From Chitinophagaceae bacterium IBVUCB2 (lineage in GTDB: Bacteria; Bacteroidota; Bacteroidia; Chitinophagales; Chitinophagaceae): a stretch of DNA of 64,000 nucleotides. Position 1 is the stretch's first letter, and every line of letters begins with the position of its first letter. Of this stretch, positions 26,305 to 35,426 are shown piece by piece. Position numbers and translations under genes: made by a program. The stretch covers positions 1,550,001 to 1,614,000 of the forward strand of contig NFUV01000001.1 in assembly GCA_002127295.1 (NCBI GenBank), given 5' to 3'. The notes below the pieces were generated by a model. That model did no database searches and had not been told where the DNA came from. It was given only the letters and a program-made list of their open reading frames with translations.

Positions 26305-28680
26305 ATGCAAGACGGAGTTTTACATAAGGCCAATTCATCGCTAAAAAGTTCTCTTTCTTTTCGTCCACTGGCTGCTGCACTTAAAAAGAATATTGCCGAA
26401 GGAAACCCCGGCATGCAAAGGCTATATGGCCAGGTTGTATTGGAATTAGAACAACACCCGGAGCTGATGGATACAATTACAGATCTTTCTGTGCTAACGC
26501 CGCATGCCGAGTTGATCCAGGAGTTGCTTTCTGCAGTATTCCCTCCAACCACTGCCAATTATATGTATGGCATTTCCTTTCCGTTTACCCTGCAAGCCGT
26601 TTATGCATCTCCTCTTTTCAAAACTCATCTTATAAGGCCTAACACTAATGAAATTCAGTTTCCCGAAAACCAGGCAGGAGATAGCCTGGCACAACAACGT
26701 CTTAGTTTTGCCTATGGGCTTATTCTAAAAAAATACCTGGGCTTTAATAGCCCCGATTCTTCCAAATTAATTTACTCCCGGCAGGATGAGCAAACGGGGT
26801 TGACCCGCTATATGGAAATGCGTTTAGATGGACGGTTTATAGATGTAAAACCTATTGGTGAAATGCCTCCTTTACCAACCAGCATTTTAGACGTTCAAAC
26901 TAACCGGTTGCTGACTCTTCAAGAACTGGCCGAGCAGATACCGATTGACAAATTTGTATTTGAAGGGATAACCGTAATGCGGGTGAATGATGTAACTGAA
27001 CAGGAAGTAATATCAAGAATGAAAGATCGTTTACTCGATAATAACGTTTTTTCAGATGCCGCTATTTATAGGGAACTTGAAAAATACATACAAAGCCTTA
27101 TTGGGTTAAAAGATCTAAGCATTGGTATCACTCCTTTTTTTAAAATAAACGGCCACTACATTTATTCGGATTTGCATAATACCAATAGTTTGTTGTTCGG
27201 CCATTTTCAATCTTCCGCAGAAAAAGATGAGATCAGCGACTACTGTAAATTATTATTCAGGGAAAACAACCAACCTCTTTTATTTGAAACATTGGACGAG
27301 CAGGTAATTAATGAAGTGCAGTGTCTCCCTTATTATTATAAAGATGGAGGAAGAAGTCTTATTATCTGCCCGTTAAAGTTGGATAATAGTCTTATTGGGA
27401 TGCTTGAGATTATATCCACAGTGCCTAACCAGTTAAAGCCAAGTCATGTAAGCAAAATTGAAGCAGCTATTCCTTTATTTAGTCTTGGCCTTGAAAAAAG
27501 CCTTGAGTTGCTGAATAACCAGGTAGACAAATTAATAAAACGAAAATTTACTGCCGTACAGCCTGCTGTTGAATGGAAGTTTACAGAGGCCGCATTAAAT
27601 TTCATTGTTAATCATCAGCAAAAAGATGATTTAAAGATTGAACGCATTGCATTTACTGATGTTTATCCATTGTATGGTGCTATTGATATAAGGAATTCTT
27701 CTACGGAGAGGGCCCGTGCCATACAATTGGATATGATTGAGCAACTGCAATTAGCCAGGCAGGTAATAGAGAGTGCGAAGCCTGTATTGCCGCAAGACTT
27801 ATTGCAGGAAATTGAGTTTAAGATCGGCAAGCATCTTAACGCAGCAAAAGACATGTTGAAAGCCGAAGAAGAATTAAGCATTCAGGAATTTATGCAAAGC
27901 CAGATTGTTTCTGTTTTCAACCACCTGCTCCATACAGAACCATCAGTAAAAAATGAAATTGAAAAGTATTTTTCATCGATAGATCCCCAGTTGGGTATGC
28001 TATACAATCACCGGAAAGAATACGAAGAAAGTATTTCAAGGATCAATGACAACCTGGCCCGGTTTATTGACAAAGAGCAAGCAGCCGCACAAAAAGTGTA
28101 TCCTCATTATTTTGAACGATATGTAACAGATGGGTTAGAGTTTAATATTCATATGGGCCAATCTATTACCCCCCGAAAAAAGTTTGATGAGATTTATTTA
28201 CGGAATATGAAAATGTGGCAATTAACGGTAATAGCAAAGGCAGCTAAGATGACGAATCAATTAGAAAAAGAGCTCAGCCATCCATTGCGAACTACTCAAC
28301 TGATCCTGTCACATAGTCAACCCCTATCAATAAGTTTCCGCACAGAAGAAAGAAAATTTGATGTGGACGGTGCCTATAATACCCGGTATGAGATCGTAAA
28401 AAAAAGAATTGATAAAGTAAAAATTAAAGAAACGAACGAACGCCTCACACAGCCCGGAAAAATTGCAATTGTTTATTCTCAGGCAAAAGATGCGGCTGAA
28501 TACATTGAATACATCGAGTACTTACAACATAAAAAACTGATAAGTCCCGGTATAGAAAAACATGATTTGGAAGAGTTGCAAGGTGTAATAGGATTAAAGG
28601 CATTGCGGGTGGATATAAACTTCGACAGCGAGGTTAAATCTGAAGCCAGAGCTGAAATGCTTAATACAGTAACAAATTAA
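26305..28680 (+). CDS. Large cytoplasmic protein with a GAF-like domain, function unknown
   Basis: A 791-residue protein without signal peptide or membrane helices. Around residues 245-400 it has a GAF-like sensory fold: an N-terminal helix (IYRELEKYIQSLIGLKDLSIG), a strand-rich core (FKINGHYIYSDL, LLFETLDEQ) and a closing segment LIICPLKLDNSLIGMLEIIS. The flanking parts are long, helical and charged, with coiled-coil-like stretches (LLNNQVDKLIKRK, ISRINDNLARFIDKEQAAAQ), and no histidine kinase or output domain is recognised. It may be a sensor or scaffold that binds a small molecule. It has its own promoter at 26215-26245 and a strong shared terminator just after the stop. Confidence 0.65.
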   Translation: MQDGVLHKANSSLKSSLSFRPLAAALKKNIAEGNPGMQRLYGQVVLELEQHPELMDTITDLSVLTPHAELIQELLSAVFPPTTANYMYGISFPFTLQAVYASPLFKTHLIRPNTNEIQFPENQAGDSLAQQRLSFAYGLILKKYLGFNSPDSSKLIYSRQDEQTGLTRYMEMRLDGRFIDVKPIGEMPPLPTSILDVQTNRLLTLQELAEQIPIDKFVFEGITVMRVNDVTEQEVISRMKDRLLDNNVFSDAAIYRELEKYIQSLIGLKDLSIGITPFFKINGHYIYSDLHNTNSLLFGHFQSSAEKDEISDYCKLLFRENNQPLLFETLDEQVINEVQCLPYYYKDGGRSLIICPLKLDNSLIGMLEIISTVPNQLKPSHVSKIEAAIPLFSLGLEKSLELLNNQVDKLIKRKFTAVQPAVEWKFTEAALNFIVNHQQKDDLKIERIAFTDVYPLYGAIDIRNSSTERARAIQLDMIEQLQLARQVIESAKPVLPQDLLQEIEFKIGKHLNAAKDMLKAEEELSIQEFMQSQIVSVFNHLLHTEPSVKNEIEKYFSSIDPQLGMLYNHRKEYEESISRINDNLARFIDKEQAAAQKVYPHYFERYVTDGLEFNIHMGQSITPRKKFDEIYLRNMKMWQLTVIAKAAKMTNQLEKELSHPLRTTQLILSHSQPLSISFRTEERKFDVDGAYNTRYEIVKKRIDKVKIKETNERLTQPGKIAIVYSQAKDAAEYIEYIEYLQHKKLISPGIEKHDLEELQGVIGLKALRVDINFDSEVKSEARAEMLNTVTN

Positions 28681-28702
28681 TTTTGTAAAGGTAAAACTCG
28701 GC

Positions 28703-28745
28703 TAATAAAAAGAGGCCGGCTTTAAAAGCCGGCCTCTTTTTATTA
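28703..28745. terminator. Strong bidirectional terminator
   Basis: A near-perfect palindrome with arms of about 21 bases around the core GAGGCCGGC/GCCGGCCTC, flanked by A and T runs on both sides. It sits between the convergent GAF-like and beta-barrel genes and can stop transcription in both directions. Confidence 0.9.
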
Positions 28746-28760
28746 ATACATGATACTTAT

Positions 28761-31322
28761 TTAAAATTTCCAACCAAGGCCAACAAGTGGTATTTTATCT
28801 TCATCAGACATGGCATAGGTAAATGTAATTAGTATGCGGCGTAGTGGAGAGAACCAGATACCTGCCCCATACCCTGTTAGCATTTTTTTATCGTTGTCAT
28901 TATCTACATATACTCTGCCTGCATCAACAAATGCATGAATACCAAAAGCTGCCGGGAAAAGATAGGTTCTGAAATTTGCTAACCGCAAACGTAGTTCTGC
29001 CTGGTTATAAATTTTAGACTTTCCGGCAAACCTTTCTCTGCGAAAACCCCGAAGGTTCTCTTCGCTGCCAAGATATTGAGCCTGGTAGAATTCAAACGCT
29101 TTACCCATCGTAATACCACCACCAAAACGGTTGGCAAAAGTCAGCCGGTCATTTATCAGGTTAAGATAAAAAGTAAAATCAGAATTTACCTGTGTTACTT
29201 TATCATAGCTCTTGCTGGTAATACCCGACAAGTGTTTTACGGCAGTTACCCAATTTATACCCGTACTTGGCAAAACAGGATGATTTCTGGTATCAATATT
29301 CAGTGAAACTCTTGCTCCAAAATAAGATTGCCTTGCGAATGCAGTTGACTTAACAACACCAGACATGTTGTTAAGGAAAATGTTTCTTACCTTATTCAAA
29401 TTGTCTGTTGAATCCATTGAATAAATTTGGAAAGCAGGACCAAATGAGAACATCACTTTATTAGAAAAGCGATGACGTAATTGCAAAGCAACTTCTCCCA
29501 CATCATACCTTGCCCGGTAATAGCGAAATCTTCCTGTTTTAGTTTTGTCGTAGATTGAATTTACCCCGTAACCAAAGAAGTTGCTTGTATTATTAGGCCC
29601 TCTATATTCAATATCACCTACTATATCTGTTTTATCGCCAATTACAGACATAAACTCATTGTGGTATTGAAAGTTAACAGCTTTGGTTGAAAATGCAAAC
29701 GAGGCTTTGGCCTGGTGTAAAGATTTGTAAGGAGTCTTACGAAATCCATGACGGATCAATTTAAATGTTGGTCCAAGAAATAAACCATCATCAGGGTTAT
29801 ATCCTATTGTACCAAACACCGACTGATAGTTATACTTATAATAAATTCTTTCGAATGAATTAACCGCTGTGTCGTTGCTCATGTTGTTTTTAAGCTTCCC
29901 TTTTAGCGTATTGTTACCATCTGTTCTGTCATATACCAATACTTCTGGCCGGGTGTCACTTGCATTTTCAAAAGCATCCGCATCTCCACCTCCGATCAAC
30001 CTGATTTTTATTCTATCGTTTTTGCCATGTAACACAAATTTATCCTCCCCATCCATTCCATATAACCTCAATTCTTTTGTAACCAACGGGTCGAATTTTC
30101 TTTCGTACATTTTAGTTGACTGCTGCCCGTCCTTATCTACTTTATAAACCTGGACTAATACGGTAGCATCATCATTTTTAGTAATATCGAATAATTCCTT
30201 TTTATCACTTCCCGTTACACTTACGATCTCTGAAATAAAATGATAGTACTGCATTACTTCAGCAACAAGAAAATTTCGTCTTTCCTTTAATGTTTGAACG
30301 ATCTGGCCATTAGAGGGCATTGATCTTATTTCTGCAGGCTGCATTGCAAGGGCTTTTTCAATTACAGCATCTGTCATTTGTGAAACAAACTTTTCTACAG
30401 CTTGTTTCCAATCTTGTTCGCTTAGCTGATTAAGAAAAAAACGATCCAGATTGCGGGCTGCAAAATTGAAACGGTTGATATTATTTGCCTGCACTTTAAA
30501 ACCTTCCAGCTGTGGTACTAAAGACCGTCCTTTTACTAAGCCGGGCAATACACCCTGGTTAATATAGAAGGCCTGGTCACGGTCTTTGGGAACTGCAAAA
30601 TAGGTCTTGCCTTTATCTTTTTCGATAGCCCCCCAATTCCATTGTCCTTCATGCCGGTCAAGATCCATTACAAACATATCAAGTATCCTTGCCCTTAATA
30701 ATCCCATCTGATCTACTGTATTATCATTATCATCTTCCAGCTTTTCTACTACTTCTTCTGTATCAAATGGTTTTTTAACACTCTCGGGCACTCTTTCTTC
30801 CAGCGTTGCTAGTGTATTTGCAAAGTCAGCCCTATACTCTCCCAATTTTGGATCATCGGGTACGTAAACAAGTTTTACTTTGCTATAAGGAACTCCTGCG
30901 GCTTCCGCCAGCACCTGTACAGAAAGTGATGCATAAGGATAGGAAGCAGAAACACCATCCGACACTAAGTCAGCAGCAGCTTCACTTTGCAGGTCTCCCG
31001 GTAAGGTTTCATTTGTAATAAATTTCTGTATAGAACGCAGAATGTAATCTCTTCCATCAGCTCCTTCTAATCGTAATGATTTTGTTTGTTTACCTCCCCC
31101 TCGTTTTACAGGAGTTAATCCGCCTTTTTCGGTGGATAGGTTAAGAACAGCGGCTTTTACGGGTGTATTCCATTCTGCCCGGTAGTTTTTGCCCATCCAA
31201 AAATACCGCCCACCGCTGGTACTAAAGGTGGAGCCTTTGGAAGCTACAGAATCCTGTGCGGTTACCTGTAGCATGCTAAAGAATGAGCATACAATTAATA
31301 AACTAAGCAGTTTAAGTTTCAT
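28761..31322 (-). CDS. Outer-membrane D15-type barrel protein with an atypical-kinase-like domain
   Basis: An 853-residue protein from ATG 31322 (signal peptide ending LQVTAQ); the longer frame to 31463 has no signal and is rejected. After a block starting FWMGKNYRAEW there is a region with GGGKQTKSLRLEG and YILRSI, a helix with SEAAADLVS, and then MDLDRHEGQWNWG (Asp220, Asp222, Arg223, His224) and PKDRDQAF. This order recalls the nucleotide loop, catalytic loop and metal motif of atypical kinases such as HipA, FAM20 and CotH. The resemblance is my inference from motifs only. The C-terminal 350 residues are a BamA/TamA-type surface-antigen barrel (ENLRGFRRERF, GYGAGIWFSPLRR, last residue Phe). 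The divergently transcribed protein at 31626 is a clear paralogue. The kinase-like part would face the periplasm or the surface. Confidence 0.7.
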   Translation of the reverse strand: MKLKLLSLLIVCSFFSMLQVTAQDSVASKGSTFSTSGGRYFWMGKNYRAEWNTPVKAAVLNLSTEKGGLTPVKRGGGKQTKSLRLEGADGRDYILRSIQKFITNETLPGDLQSEAAADLVSDGVSASYPYASLSVQVLAEAAGVPYSKVKLVYVPDDPKLGEYRADFANTLATLEERVPESVKKPFDTEEVVEKLEDDNDNTVDQMGLLRARILDMFVMDLDRHEGQWNWGAIEKDKGKTYFAVPKDRDQAFYINQGVLPGLVKGRSLVPQLEGFKVQANNINRFNFAARNLDRFFLNQLSEQDWKQAVEKFVSQMTDAVIEKALAMQPAEIRSMPSNGQIVQTLKERRNFLVAEVMQYYHFISEIVSVTGSDKKELFDITKNDDATVLVQVYKVDKDGQQSTKMYERKFDPLVTKELRLYGMDGEDKFVLHGKNDRIKIRLIGGGDADAFENASDTRPEVLVYDRTDGNNTLKGKLKNNMSNDTAVNSFERIYYKYNYQSVFGTIGYNPDDGLFLGPTFKLIRHGFRKTPYKSLHQAKASFAFSTKAVNFQYHNEFMSVIGDKTDIVGDIEYRGPNNTSNFFGYGVNSIYDKTKTGRFRYYRARYDVGEVALQLRHRFSNKVMFSFGPAFQIYSMDSTDNLNKVRNIFLNNMSGVVKSTAFARQSYFGARVSLNIDTRNHPVLPSTGINWVTAVKHLSGITSKSYDKVTQVNSDFTFYLNLINDRLTFANRFGGGITMGKAFEFYQAQYLGSEENLRGFRRERFAGKSKIYNQAELRLRLANFRTYLFPAAFGIHAFVDAGRVYVDNDNDKKMLTGYGAGIWFSPLRRILITFTYAMSDEDKIPLVGLGWKF

Positions 31323-31625
31323 GGTTGCAGTTTTTATTCTCTTAGTTGAGATGGTTAAGGTTTCTACAGAGGGCAAAAGATACGATTTTTTGAAAAATCC
31401 CGTAAAAATAAATAATATATAATATTGTTTTGCAGGTATTTTTAGTAAAATCAAACTATACATGTATAAAAGGTATTTTTTTCGGAAATAGCGGGCATGT
31501 AGAAAAACTTTTCAGTAATTTGAAAACTTTATGTGGCATAGAGTTTTCAAGGTTTACCCCGCGGATTACAAGTAATGTAAATAGTTTAAAACAATTAAAC
31601 GCTGTATACGTTTTTAAATGCTGTG
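31323..31625. other. Intergenic region between divergent paralogues
   Basis: 303 bases with no convincing gene. It holds the start regions of both flanking genes, a 12-base perfect palindrome TATACATGTATA at 31457-31468, and a near-consensus -7 element TACGTTTT at 31607-31614 facing the plus-strand gene without a good -33 partner. On the minus strand a TATCTTTTG sequence lies about 50-60 bases before the ATG at 31322, one base too long to fit the consensus. Confidence 0.5.
31457..31468. repeat. Perfect 12-base palindrome between divergent genes
   Basis: TATACATGTATA is self-complementary and lies roughly midway between the two divergent barrel-protein genes. It could be a shared operator, but being AT-rich it could also arise by chance. 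Confidence 0.3.
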
Positions 31626-34600
31626 ATGATAAAAAATAATATTTTTCTGCTTGTTTGTTTCTTGCTATTCACCTTTTCAACCAAAGGACAGGAAGATACT
31701 ATCATTCAGCGCATAATTCTGATTGGCGATGCTGGAGAACTTACCTTAGGAAAGCACCCGGTAGTGGATGCAGTAAGAGATAATATTAAGCTCGACCAAA
31801 AAACTACTATTTTATACCTTGGAGACAATCTTTATAAAGCGGGGCTGCCCAATGACCAAAGTGCCAATTATGCCACTTCAAGGGCAATACTTGACTCGCA
31901 ACTTTCTATAGCCCGTAATACACTGGCAAAAGTGTATATGATACCCGGAAATCATGATTGGGAAAATGGTGGTCGGGGAGGTTTGGATGCCATCATCCGC
32001 CAACAATTATATGTGGACTTTCTGCGCATACCGAATGTAAAATATTATCCCGAGGATGGTTGCCCTGGACCGATTGAAGTAAGTCTTGGAAATGATGTAA
32101 CGCTGATAATTTTTGATAGCCAGTGGTGGCTCCATCCACACGACAAACCAGAAATAGAATCCGACTGTCCCTATAAAACAAAAGAGGAACTGGTTACCCA
32201 AATTGGGGATATTGCTGCCCGTAATTCAAAAAAATTAATTATCCTGGCTTCGCATCATCCCTTTAAATCAAATGGTACGCATGGAAATGCATATACATTA
32301 AAACAGCATATTTTCCCATTCACAGACCTTAAAAAAAATCTGTACATCCCTTTGCCGGTTTTAGGTTCTATTTACCCACTGGCAAGAGGCGTATTTGGTT
32401 CTCCGCAGGATTTGAAGCATCCCGTATATGCTAATATGGTGGGAGATATTTCTGATGTTTTGAAAGATATACCCAATGTAGTTTTTGTTTCAGGACATGA
32501 TCACAATCTGCAGCATATTGTGGACAGTAATCATAATTACATAGTAAGCGGAAGTGGTGGTTACAAACAAAATCGCACCGTAAAACATCCCAACAGTCTT
32601 TATAATTCGAAAGATGCTGGATTTGCGGTGATGGAAGTTTCAAAAAACAAAAACGTCACCTTAACATTTTACTCAGTTATAGACTCCTTTCATAAAGTGT
32701 ATGGTGCTTCATTACTCAATTATTCAAGCATTCCTGAAGCAGCTATTGACTCTTCCATCAAAGTAGAAGTAACAGACCCCTTTGCAAAATACAAGGATAC
32801 TATTACTGTTCCTGCAAGCGACAATTACCCTCTTGTAAAAGGACTGAAGAAATTCTTTATGGGGCAGAATTACCGGCCGGAATGGTCTGAACCGGTAAAT
32901 ATGAAAGTTTTCAATCTACAAAAAGAAAAAGGTGGTTTTGAAGTAATAAGTTTGGCTGGCGGTAAAGAAACAAAATCACTACGGCTGCGAAATAAAAAAA
33001 CAGGAAAAGAATGGGTGTTATCGAGCATCAATAAAAATTCTACACGGGCTATCCCGGAAAATCTTCGGGGCAATGTTGCACAGAACTTAATAAACGAATT
33101 AAATTCTTCCACGCACCCTTATGCTTCTTTTGCAATCCCCGGACTTGCCAAAGCATTAGACTTGAATACTACTAATCCTGAATTATTTTTTGTACCGGAC
33201 GATCCTGCTTTTGGATTTTATCGTCCGCTCTTCGCAAAAAACATCTGCATTCTGGAGCCGCAAGATATTTCGGCAGACGGTGCTGAAACAAAAACCACCG
33301 CCAAGCTTTTAAATAAAATGCTGGAGGATAATGATCATCGTCCTGACTCACAGCTTGTTTTACGGGCCCGGTTATTAGATATTATTATTGGCGATTTTGA
33401 CCGTCATTTTGATCAATGGAAATGGGGCACTGTAGACTCCACAAAAGGAAGAGATGTTAAGGGTAGAATTTATCACCCAATACCAAAAAACAGGGGGCAG
33501 GCACTTTTCAATTCGGATGGTTTTATAATAAAAGTAGCCAGTGGCCGGGCAATGCCTTTCTTAAAAGGATTTCGCTACCAAATTCCGAAAGTAGAATGGT
33601 TTAACTACCGGGCAAAAGATTTTGACAGGATATATCTTACCGACCTTGATTCCCGTGATTGGAATAGGATAATCACGGATGTGCAGCAAAAGCTTACTGA
33701 TTCTGTTATCACAAACTCAGTAAAGCAAATGCCTCCGGAAGCATTTGCCATCCGCGGAGAAGAGACTATTAAAAAAATGATTAGCCGCCGTAATTTGATA
33801 ACCAAAGAAGGGATGAAATATTATCGCTTTCTTTCAAGAGATGTAAACGTTATAGGCAGCAACGAAAAAGAATATTTTAGAGTAAGTAATCTTGGCAACG
33901 GGTTACAGGTACGGGTATATGGACGTTCCCGGGAAAAGGATACAACCTTCATCATATTTGACCGTGTATTTTTCTCTGATGAAACTAAAGAGATCAGGTT
34001 GTTTGGTTTAAATGATGATGACAAATTTGAGATCGATTCCAATGCAACTTCAAGAATAAAAATTCGCATAATAGGTGGAAAAGGCAATGATACTTTTAAC
34101 TTAAAAGGCAATGTAGAAAGTTTATTATACGATCTCACATCCGAAGGGAATATCATTAAAAACAACCGCCGTGCTAAAAACAGGTTTTCTACTGACCCGC
34201 CCGTCAATGACCAAAACATACTGGGGTTTAATTATAATACAAACAAATTTCCCCAGCTAAACTTTAGCTATAACTCGGATGATGCTTTTATATTCAGGGC
34301 AGGTATTTCTAAAAGGACCTATGGTTTTAGAAATCTTCCTTATGCTTCAGATCATCAGTTTTTAATTTTATATGCACCTTACAGGAATGCCTACCAATTA
34401 AAATATACCGGTGAAATAAATCATGTGACCCGTAATATTGACGTAGTGCTGAAGGGAAATTATGCTAACCCTGCATTAAGAAACTTTTTTGGTCTTGGCA
34501 ATGATGTAAAGGTGAACAATAGTAATCAATTCACCTTCTATCAAACCCGGTATAAGACTTTTGAATTTGAGGCATTGGTTCGTAAACGTCTTTTTGAAAG

Positions 34601-35306
34601 ATTAGAATTGATGGCAGGTCCTTGGTTCAATCATTACCAGAGTAGTTTTAAAGATAATACTGAAAATATATTGGGTCAGCGGGGAAATACTGGCTTGCTT
34701 GACTCTGCCCGTGTATTCAGTAAAAAATCATACCTCGGAGCTAAGTTTGCTGCCCGTTTCGATAACAGGAATAATGAATTGTTTCCCACCCGTGGTTTGT
34801 TTTGGAATAGTGAATTACTTGTGGCAGATGGCCTAACAGGCAACAGTTACAAGTATATTAAGTTTCATTACGACATGGCCTTACATGCAAGCTTTAACGA
34901 ACCTGCTAAACTTGTTCTAACATTAAAAATGGGCGGTGGTCGCATTTTCAACAAAAACTTTGAGTACTTCCAGGCCATGACTTTTGGACAGGAAAAGAAT
35001 TTGTATGGATTTCGAAAAAACCGGTATGCCGGCCGTTCTATGTTTTATGCGGGGTTGGATTTGAAGGCTAAATTATTTACAGTCGATTCATATATTTTGC
35101 CGGGAGATTTTGGGCTCATCGGATTTTACAACATAGGCAGAGTGGGTATTAAGGAGCAAAATTCAAGACAATATCATGGTGCTTTTGGTGGTGGCTTTTA
35201 TTTCCTTCCCTATAAACTGTTTCTTATTTCTGCAACGGTGGGCTTCTCGGATAACGAAAGACTATTCAACTTTACCATTGGCACTAAAGTAAATCTTACC
35301 TATTAA
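31626..35306 (+). CDS. Secreted metallophosphatase fused to kinase-like domain and D15-type outer-membrane barrel
   Basis: A 1226-residue protein from ATG 31626 (an in-frame GTG lies 3 bases before), with a signal peptide ending STKGQ. Residues about 25-330 are a calcineurin-like metallophosphatase: LIGDAGE, LGDNLYKAG, PGNHDWENGG, ASHHPF and SGHDHN supply all expected metal ligands. Residues about 410-750 match the kinase-like region of the paralogue at 28761 (FMGQNYRPEW, GGKETKSLRL, DFDRHFDQWKWG at 590-601). However, the metal motif reads PKNRGQAL against PKDRDQAF, losing two Asp, so this copy may be catalytically weak or dead. The C-terminal 400 residues form a BamA/TamA-like barrel (KNLYGFRKNRYAG). 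It would be anchored in the outer membrane with a phosphatase domain. The substrate is unknown. Confidence 0.75.
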   Translation: MIKNNIFLLVCFLLFTFSTKGQEDTIIQRIILIGDAGELTLGKHPVVDAVRDNIKLDQKTTILYLGDNLYKAGLPNDQSANYATSRAILDSQLSIARNTLAKVYMIPGNHDWENGGRGGLDAIIRQQLYVDFLRIPNVKYYPEDGCPGPIEVSLGNDVTLIIFDSQWWLHPHDKPEIESDCPYKTKEELVTQIGDIAARNSKKLIILASHHPFKSNGTHGNAYTLKQHIFPFTDLKKNLYIPLPVLGSIYPLARGVFGSPQDLKHPVYANMVGDISDVLKDIPNVVFVSGHDHNLQHIVDSNHNYIVSGSGGYKQNRTVKHPNSLYNSKDAGFAVMEVSKNKNVTLTFYSVIDSFHKVYGASLLNYSSIPEAAIDSSIKVEVTDPFAKYKDTITVPASDNYPLVKGLKKFFMGQNYRPEWSEPVNMKVFNLQKEKGGFEVISLAGGKETKSLRLRNKKTGKEWVLSSINKNSTRAIPENLRGNVAQNLINELNSSTHPYASFAIPGLAKALDLNTTNPELFFVPDDPAFGFYRPLFAKNICILEPQDISADGAETKTTAKLLNKMLEDNDHRPDSQLVLRARLLDIIIGDFDRHFDQWKWGTVDSTKGRDVKGRIYHPIPKNRGQALFNSDGFIIKVASGRAMPFLKGFRYQIPKVEWFNYRAKDFDRIYLTDLDSRDWNRIITDVQQKLTDSVITNSVKQMPPEAFAIRGEETIKKMISRRNLITKEGMKYYRFLSRDVNVIGSNEKEYFRVSNLGNGLQVRVYGRSREKDTTFIIFDRVFFSDETKEIRLFGLNDDDKFEIDSNATSRIKIRIIGGKGNDTFNLKGNVESLLYDLTSEGNIIKNNRRAKNRFSTDPPVNDQNILGFNYNTNKFPQLNFSYNSDDAFIFRAGISKRTYGFRNLPYASDHQFLILYAPYRNAYQLKYTGEINHVTRNIDVVLKGNYANPALRNFFGLGNDVKVNNSNQFTFYQTRYKTFEFEALVRKRLFERLELMAGPWFNHYQSSFKDNTENILGQRGNTGLLDSARVFSKKSYLGAKFAARFDNRNNELFPTRGLFWNSELLVADGLTGNSYKYIKFHYDMALHASFNEPAKLVLTLKMGGGRIFNKNFEYFQAMTFGQEKNLYGFRKNRYAGRSMFYAGLDLKAKLFTVDSYILPGDFGLIGFYNIGRVGIKEQNSRQYHGAFGGGFYFLPYKLFLISATVGFSDNERLFNFTIGTKVNLTY

Positions 35307-35426
35307 TCCGGCATGATTCTTATCCATTTAGCTGTGGGTCAATACTCCAGCATAGGAATGGCTGTTTATCCTGTCACAAATAAAAGACTCACCATATAAT
35401 TCCGTTTTGAAAAGAACAAAAAACAA

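Noticed and set aside
31323-31463. N-terminal extension of the minus-strand barrel protein
   Set aside because: It would place 47 residues in front of a well-formed signal peptide at ATG 31322.
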